A stretch of DNA of 64,000 bases. Origin: Bolinopsis microptera. Taxonomy: Eukaryota > Ctenophora > Tentaculata > Lobata > Bolinopsidae. Below, one piece after another: positions 49,293-57,691 of the stretch. The notes under the pieces were generated by a model. That model made no database searches and was not told the origin of the DNA. It saw only the letters and a program-made list of their open reading frames with translations. The stretch lies in the NCBI RefSeq assembly GCF_026151205.1, contig NC_087077.1, positions 14,296,983-14,360,982 of the forward strand, written 5' to 3'. The translations under genes and the position numbers were made by a program. Every line of letters begins with the position of its first letter. Positions within the stretch are counted from its first letter, which is position 1.

Positions 49293-52200
49293 CTGCAAAT
49301 ACGAAAATTTGTTACCTAAATCACAATCAATTTATCGACCATTTAAATTATTTTATAGATTAACAGTCGAATAACTAATGATTAATCACATCTTATAATG
49401 AATCTGGAGGAATTGTAGTTATATTCAATAATTATTTTCACAATTATGATGTTTAATTAAGAAACTTAATAACCTCGAATGGGGCAGAGGTTGCTTCTTT
49501 TATCGAATCTAACGTCTCTCCTTCTGCTATTTCTTCCAAAACTAGCCCGACGTCTTTAACAACGTTAAATACACACTGAAATTAATAATGATTTTCTCTA
49601 CACTGCAAGACAATACTGATATTAATCGCCACCCTCATTGTTGAATTACAAATCAGTATTCAAATTCCAGAAATTTCACCACAGTTTCTGAAGAATTTAA
49701 AACATTTCGGAGGATAGAAAGGGCGAACTCTCTTACACAGAAAGAAGTTGTACCTTTTCAGTGATGATCTTGTCGACAACTTGAGTCCCTGTGAGGGGCA
49801 AAGTGCACTCTGGAAGAATCTTGTGAGATCCACGTGCGGTGTGTTCCATGGTAACTACCACCGTGGTTCCTACGAACAGATCAGAGGTTATCTTCAAACA
49901 GCAAACTCTGATCTAACATCAGCTGTCGATAATTCAAGCACACATTCAGAGAAAACATTCTGTCCGATGTTTGCAAAATAGTAACGGAAAGCTCAGGAGT
50001 ACTAACCTGGAGATCCAACGAGGTCCATAGCTCCACCCATACCCTTCACCATCTTACCAGGTATCATCCAGTTAGCTAGGTCACCGTTAGCGGACACTTG
50101 TAGCCCTCCCAACATAGTTAAATCCACATGACCCCTAGGAAGATAAATTCATAAAAAAATCCAGAAATCATACGATAAGGTAGGAAGCATTTTAGGGTTA
50201 TTGAACAGGAAGCTGTTAGCTAATTACTGCTTCTATGCAAACAACTTTTTGTTTATCTTGGCGGTTACTTCTTCGATAACAAATACTATGGCCTATAACA
50301 TGTTACAAATGTTTTACTAATCAGTAATCACCCTCTGATCATTCCAAAGGATGTGTCGCTAGAAAATAGACTTGATCCGGGAAGGAGAGTTACGGTCTGT
50401 TTTCCAGCGTTTATCAAGTCTGGGTCCTGCTCACCAGCCCTTGGAAATTGTCCCTGAAATAGATTGCAGACTTTAATATTAATTCGACGAGGTAAACACA
50501 TGTGTATGCCTCGAACACATGGAAGGCGCCTCAATAATTATGCGAGCGCTGCGAAGCATGCAACGACGCGACGCACGTACGGATTTTGTGCATGATCGAT
50601 CGAATTAATTAAATCCGGCCGTCGCGTACGACGCGACGCGATCCGAGCTAGCTATATATATAGCTTAGCTTAGCTAGGCGCGTTAATTGATGCGCATAAA
50701 TATTATCCTCAAACTTATTGAAGCGCGTTCCATCGCAAATTTGAGAAGACCTTTTTTCGAGGCGTGTTTTCTATTTATATATTTGGATGTTTAACTGGAT
50801 GTTAAGAGGGTCTAGAGGGGCATCATTTAGATAAAGAATAATGAATAATCCAGCATAGATGATATTCAATTCAATTCTTTCCAATCGAAAGTAAGTAGGT
50901 AAGTACATTTTTAGTCCGAAGGACTGTTTGTTTGTCTCCGGATGATATTATTTGTAATGTATGAACTGTAACCCTATTTTCTTCATGATACATTCATTTA
51001 GTAAAACTTTAATCACTATTTCCATAATTTTAGCTCTTATTCTCATTTGCCATGGGATGATCGATGATGTCCCTAAAATTAGGTACGCTGTACTAAACAC
51101 GAAGCAAATGAACTAACCAGTCCAAGAATTCCATTTTCACTTTGCAATGTTACAGTTATGCCAGAGATGTAATTAGCTGCCATCATTGGAATACCAATAC
51201 CTGAAAATGGGAATAGTTTGAAAGACACTCAAACTCAACCGAAAGTAATAAATTGGTAATGTTTTCAGCAATGAGAAAGATTAAAATCATATCAGTGCTA
51301 CAGGAAGTATAATTTGATGCACTATTGCAAGGTTCGAACGTACCAAGGTTAGCAAACATTCCATCACTGAATTCCAGAGCGGCTCTTCTTATGATCCTAT
51401 CTTTGGGGGAGTCGGAGAGTTTCTTTCCAGGGTCCTCGGCTAACAGGGTAACTTTCTGTGGAGTGAAAATATTGACACTTCTTATTTGCTTCTAAGTTAT
51501 TACATGATAATAGAGTAAAATAGCAAAATCATCATCTATGCTATGGAGTAATTCATGATAATAGACTGAAATAGCAAAATCATCATCTCGAATTGCTATG
51601 GAGTAATTCAACTTTTCTACAATCTATGTCACATTTGGTGACGTCATAAAACAAAACTCTTATGTCTGAGTCCAAGAAAACACCATTCAAATACAAACCT
51701 CAATTCGTTTCTGATGTCCAGAACGCTGGATTATTCTGTCTACAAAGATACAAGGGACGTGTACATCTTCTGGAGGGATTGATCCCAGTGGTACAATCTC
51801 TTCTACCTGAGGAGAAATAATTATCGTAAATATTAATTTATAGCCAATTAGAAATGCCTGGTTATCAATTAATTGAAGGTAGTAAAGGTCCGACTGATAA
51901 TATCGCAGAGTTTCTAGTTTAATTCTTATTTATCTCGGTTAGCCAACCTGATTCTTTGTGAAATTATGATTTATACTTTGTGACATGATTCGTTCGTAAT
52001 AATCATAATCATATTTTCATTAATATATTATATTTCATATTTTCATTAAACAGATATATCCGAAAGAAACAAAACTATGAGTTTACGAGATATTAAATTT
52101 AAATAATCACAGCAGAATCTAATGAATTTAAAGAACAAATGTGAATCGCAGTAACAAACATAAGATTCACATGCAAAATCTATCACATCGTATAATGTAA

Positions 52201-55200
52201 TTTTGAAATCACCTGACAAAAGCTAACATAACATATTATAATTTAATTTCAAGATCATTTTTCTTGGCGGCTACATTTCTGCTAAAAATAGATTACATAT
52301 CTACAGTAAATTACAGTGTCTGTATAAGCAGCCAGATAGGCTGCAGAACCCAGATTTTACAAGACAGCCTGAAAAGTGCCATCACCAGCAACCGACAAAT
52401 AGTACATCTGTGTGGTTGAGTTTGTATCGCTGTTACCACATTGTTCTGAAATCATCTCCTCCACCATGTTTTCATCCTGTCTAGTATCAGAAGTGTACTG
52501 CTGATCATTTGAGCTAGGTTGAGTGACAGGACTACTAGAAACATGGGTAGGAGAGAGATGATGTACGTGTAGATCACGAGGTTGTTCACCCACTCTAAGA
52601 CGGGACAGGTTACCTGGTGTTTCTTCTGAATTATTTCCTGTAGTCCTGTAAATGTGGGAGCAATACACAGCAATCAGCACAAGACCTAGACCGACAGCAG
52701 CCAATATCATCAGAAGTAAGAGAAGTTGGCTCATTTTAGTAGAAGAGTTGAATGGGTTCATTGAGACGCACACAATTTGAAACCAAGAAACATTTCACAC
52801 AGGTAGATAGTAGATAGTAGTCCTGGAGAAGTGGGATGTAACAAGTGCCCAGATCATTGCCAAATCACGCTGAGGAACTCATTAAATTCTAAATTGGGCT
52901 CACAGTTGAACAGAATGGAAAAAGGAGGAGCAGTTTAATTGAACACACCAAGAATCAGCTCACGTTACTATGACCAGGTGACCTGGTGACCAGGTGATAG
53001 TTAAGTAGAAATGTTAAACTAGTGAAACTGATAATCAAAACAGAGATGTTAAAATGAACTCTCTCTAGCAATCTCTGATCAATTCCCAAACTATACTCCT
53101 TGTAGCCAAAACAGAGGTGTTACAATTAACCCTCTGATAATCAAAACAGAGATGTTAAAGTCCGTCACAGTCACGTCCGTCGCAATTTGAAAATGGCGTC
53201 ACGCAAACAAAAATTGAGAAAATCTCCAAGAAAAAGGCATCTCAGAAATCCCTAAACCTTCTTCTATCATTGCAATTCTAAATTAGAGACAATAGATAAC
53301 TTTTTGAGATAGATTTGGGCACCATCTGAGTAGACACCCAAAAAATGGTCATATTTATGTCACAGGGGTCAGGGGTGCTATCTCAGAAGGTAATAATCCA
53401 GTAGGGGTCTGAAATTTTCACACAACCTGTAGAAAGGTTAAATGTGGACTAATAAACAGTTGGAGCTGATAAATAAGGCAACATCCCGAGTACAACATTC
53501 GTTTGAACTTTTAAAAATAGCAAAATCGTGGTGTCCGTTACGGTGGAATTGCCCAATAAACTCAAGCCCAGCAACTCTAGTTCGAATTAGAATCTACTTG
53601 AAAACGGTTATTATAGATCTGATGGAGACAAAATTTGAAAAAGAATCTTACAAATTATATTGATAGTAACCCAAATTCTGATCTACTGTCACTGATTGAT
53701 AACTTATTTCAAGTTTATATCTTAGCAAATCTCATTGCAAAGGTTTAAAAATCAATATAATATACAGATTGATAATAATGATAAAAGTTTCAGGGTTTTC
53801 ACCCAAAAAGATCTTTATACGAAGGAGGGCTGAAAGCAGCAATTGGTCCGGTGGAGAGCTGGTTTGTGTGTACTGAAGGCTGGTCTAGTGAAGGCTGGTC
53901 CAATGTCCCACTGATAGCTGGCACACTGTGCACACTGCTAATTGGTGTGGAGACTGGTAGGAAAGAACCATCTTCATCCCTATAATAAAGCTGTGCAGTA
54001 GAATGTTGTGCTGGGTCGGGATAGTGCTGGGAAGCACTTGCTTCCTGAGGAGGACTCACATGAGGTCTGTTCGAGCTGCCGAAACCATTTTGAAGCCGAA
54101 CAGTATGGCTGCTTGTTTCATCACCTGGTATAGCGAAGGGGCTAGAAGGAACATGAGAGGAGGGGCTAGAAGGAACATAAGGACTCTCTGGAGGTATTTG
54201 TCTGGAATCGAGATTGGTATTAGAAATATTTGCGTAAACATTGGTACCAGAACCACTGGCAATCTCCACTGGAGAATGTGTGTAACGATCAGTGTTAGCG
54301 TTCAGTCGAGCTGGTACTGGATCCCTGATATTTTTCCAAGATCTAATAATATGGGCGCAAACTTTGATGATGAGGAAAACTGTGATTCCAACACCAAGAA
54401 CTAGTATCGCCAGAAAGCCAGAAGAAGTGTTCATTCTGAGATGGAGTACAGATTACTGAGAGTCAGAGTTTTGTCTAGTCTTTAACTATTATAAATTTGG
54501 TACTAAAAGATTCGTCTTCTCAAGCGGATTACGATTCTGTAAAAATTATTTCAAAAAAACTGATACTTTTTTGAGTTATAAGCATTTTAAGCCTTAAATC
54601 TGCCATGTTTGGCCCTTTTTACGATGAATTTTACGAAGTCGTTTGAGGCCACATTTCATACCTTTAACTCAAAATTGAGAGAAATCCTGTTCCAAAAAGT
54701 TGGATATGATCATCAGCTACACTCACAAGAATTTTTGAAGCGATATCTTATGACCTGGATGAATGGTAAAATATACAACTCTGATTTTTACAAAAATTTC
54801 AATTTTGCTTCTCTCGACCTTGTTTGGTCTGTAACTTCGTCATCTATATTTTAATTATAAAATCCTTTGAAGGGATTCTTGTACGCAGTGTAAGTAATGT
54901 TCAGTAAAAAAAATCAGCCATAAAACTTTTAAAATGGCCGAACTATCGGTATTACAGTGTCAGACTTCTCCAAATTTTAAAAATTTTTTGAAAAAGAAAA
55001 ATATATTTTTTCTCGATGAGGGACTATTTTTAGAAAATTTTGAAGGTTTGCAATCTTATTCTTTTTGTCTATTTAACCATGATATGAAATAAAATCGATA
55101 CATGTGGACAAATAAACAGTTTAAGCTGATAAATAAGCAACATCTCGAGTACAACATTCGTTTGAACTTTTAAAAATAGCAAAATCGTGGTGTCAGTCAC

Positions 55201-57659
55201 GGTGGAATTGCCCAATAAACTCAAGCCCAGCAACTCTAGTTCGAATTAGAATCTACTTGAAAACGGTTATTATAGATCTGATGGAGACAAAATTTGAAAA
55301 AGAATCTTACAAATTATATTGATAGTAACCCAAATTCTGATCTACTGTCACTGATTGATAACTTATTTCAAGTTTATATCTTAGCAAATCTCATTGCAAA
55401 GGTTTAAAAATCAATATAATATACAGATTGATAATAATGATAAAAGTTTCAGGGTTTTCACCCAAAAAGATCTTTATACGAAGGAGGGCTGAAAGCAGCA
55501 ATTGGTCCGGTGGAGAGCTGGTTTGTGTGTACTGAAGGCTGGTCTAGTGAAGGCTGGTCCAATGTCCCACTGATAGCTGGCACACTGTGCACACTGCTAA
55601 TTGGTGTGGAGACTGGTAGGAAAGAACCATCTTCATCCCTATAATAAAGCTGTGCAGTAGAATGTTGTGCTGGGTCGGGATAGTGCTGGGAAGCACTTGC
55701 TTCCTGAGGAGGACTCACATGAGGTCTGTTCGAGCTGCCGAAACCATTTTGAAGCCGAACAGTATGGCTGCTTGTTTCATCACCTGGTATAGCGGAGGGG
55801 CTAGAAGGAACATGAGAGGAGGGGCTAGAAGGAACATAAGAACTCTCTGGAGGTATTTGTCTGGAATCGAGATTGGTATTAGAAATATTTGCGTAAACAT
55901 TGGTACCAGAACCACTGGCAATCTCCACTGGAGAATGTGTGTAACGATCAGTGTTAGCGTTCAGTCGAGCTGGTACTGGATCCCTGATATTTTTCCAAGA
56001 TCTAAAAATAAGGGCGCAAACTTTGATGATGAGGAAAACTATGATTCCAACACCAGGAATTAGTATCGCCAGAAGAAGGGTTGTGTTCATTCTGAGATGG
56101 AGTACAGATTACTGAGAGTCAGAGTGTTTGCGACTTATTTACGAAATTACGCAATCACACATATGAAATGCAGCATAACTTCAGTGAGCAACAAAGAAGG
56201 AATCAAGATAGGACCAGTCTGAGAAATACCACGCAAAGGAACTGAAAATGGCTCAGAATGTGACTGAGAACGTGAGGTGTGAGTGAGAATGTGAGGATCA
56301 TGTTATTAGTGTGTAATACATCACTAGTTATCATGTTTCATTTAACCAGCCCGACCACCTGGCGTGCGTTTACAAAACTTGGAACTTTTCAAAAAGAAGG
56401 AATATGAAATGGAAAATGTGTTTTAGATTAACCGCGGGGTAAAGTAACGGGATGGGAGGCAACGTAAGACTATGTAACGAAGATAGGATCTCTTTTTATT
56501 TATCAGTTACTCCAGTGTGATATGTAAGAACAGAAGGTATCACATTTCCAGTGATTTAGTTTCCCCAGTGAAACCATCACCTGCTACACAGACGGGTCAC
56601 GCACAGACTCAGGTAGCGGGGCTGGTTATATTATCACCACAGACAACAACAACACTACACTAGATGAAAGATCATTCAAGCTTCCTGATTATTGCACCGT
56701 TTATCAAACAGAACTCACTGCCATCATCGAAGCTTGTAAATATCTATCAACTTACACAAACACACATATCATCATATGGTCAGACAGTCTCTCCTCTATT
56801 CAAGCTATATCCTCACCTTCAACGAGGAGTAGAACTACTAGAGACTGCTACGACACCCTCAATACACTCGGATCCACTAACACCTTAGAGATCAGATGGA
56901 TAGCAGCACACATCGGATTGTGGGGTAATGAAAAAGCAGACGAGCTGGCCAAAAATGGCACAACCAGTGAATCCACTTTGAATTGCCCAATTCCACAATC
57001 TTACATCAAACGCCTGATCAACGACAAAGTCACAAAACTTAATCAAGAATCATGGATTACTAATGGTCCCAGACACACTAAACTGACACTTGGACATAAA
57101 AACATCAACATCATCAAAAATCTCAACACTACACTCAGTAACAACAGACAAAATTACAGAACTGCAGTGCACCTCATCACGGGACATTGTGGCCTCAACA
57201 AACACCTACACACCATTCACAAATCAGACACAAGTGCTTGTCCTAAATGCGGCGACGGAGAGGAGACTGTCTCACACTTTCTCGGACAGTGCCCGGCTAT
57301 TGCCCAAATAAGAGGTCAATATTTCCGGGACTACTACCTCTCTGTCAATGACATATTCGACAACCAACACATCTCCACCATTGTCAACTTTACAAACCAC
57401 ACTAAACGCTTAGTGGTGCCGGAGGAGTTGGACCAGACAGGTGTAACATAGCGACTACTTTAACGCCGTCTTGTTTCGCCCCTCTCTTCCACACTCAACC
57501 ACCACCTAACCGTTTATCTATAACACACCCCACAACACTTACCATCATCCGTGATTACACATCTTGATTCCGCTGGCATCCTCCCACAGGACTGCCATAC
57601 CCCAGAGGTAGGCAAAGCATCCATATGCTATCCTCTCGTGGGCCAACCAGGCCCAGCCT

Positions 57660-57691
<32 letters not shown>

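Noticed and set aside
53442-53663. 73-residue plus-strand frame in the duplicated block
   Set aside because: Disrupted in the second copy and lies in the 3' flank of the membrane-protein genes.
54003-56063. Two 133-residue plus-strand frames
   Set aside because: Antisense shadows of the duplicated membrane-protein genes; conserved only because the DNA is duplicated.
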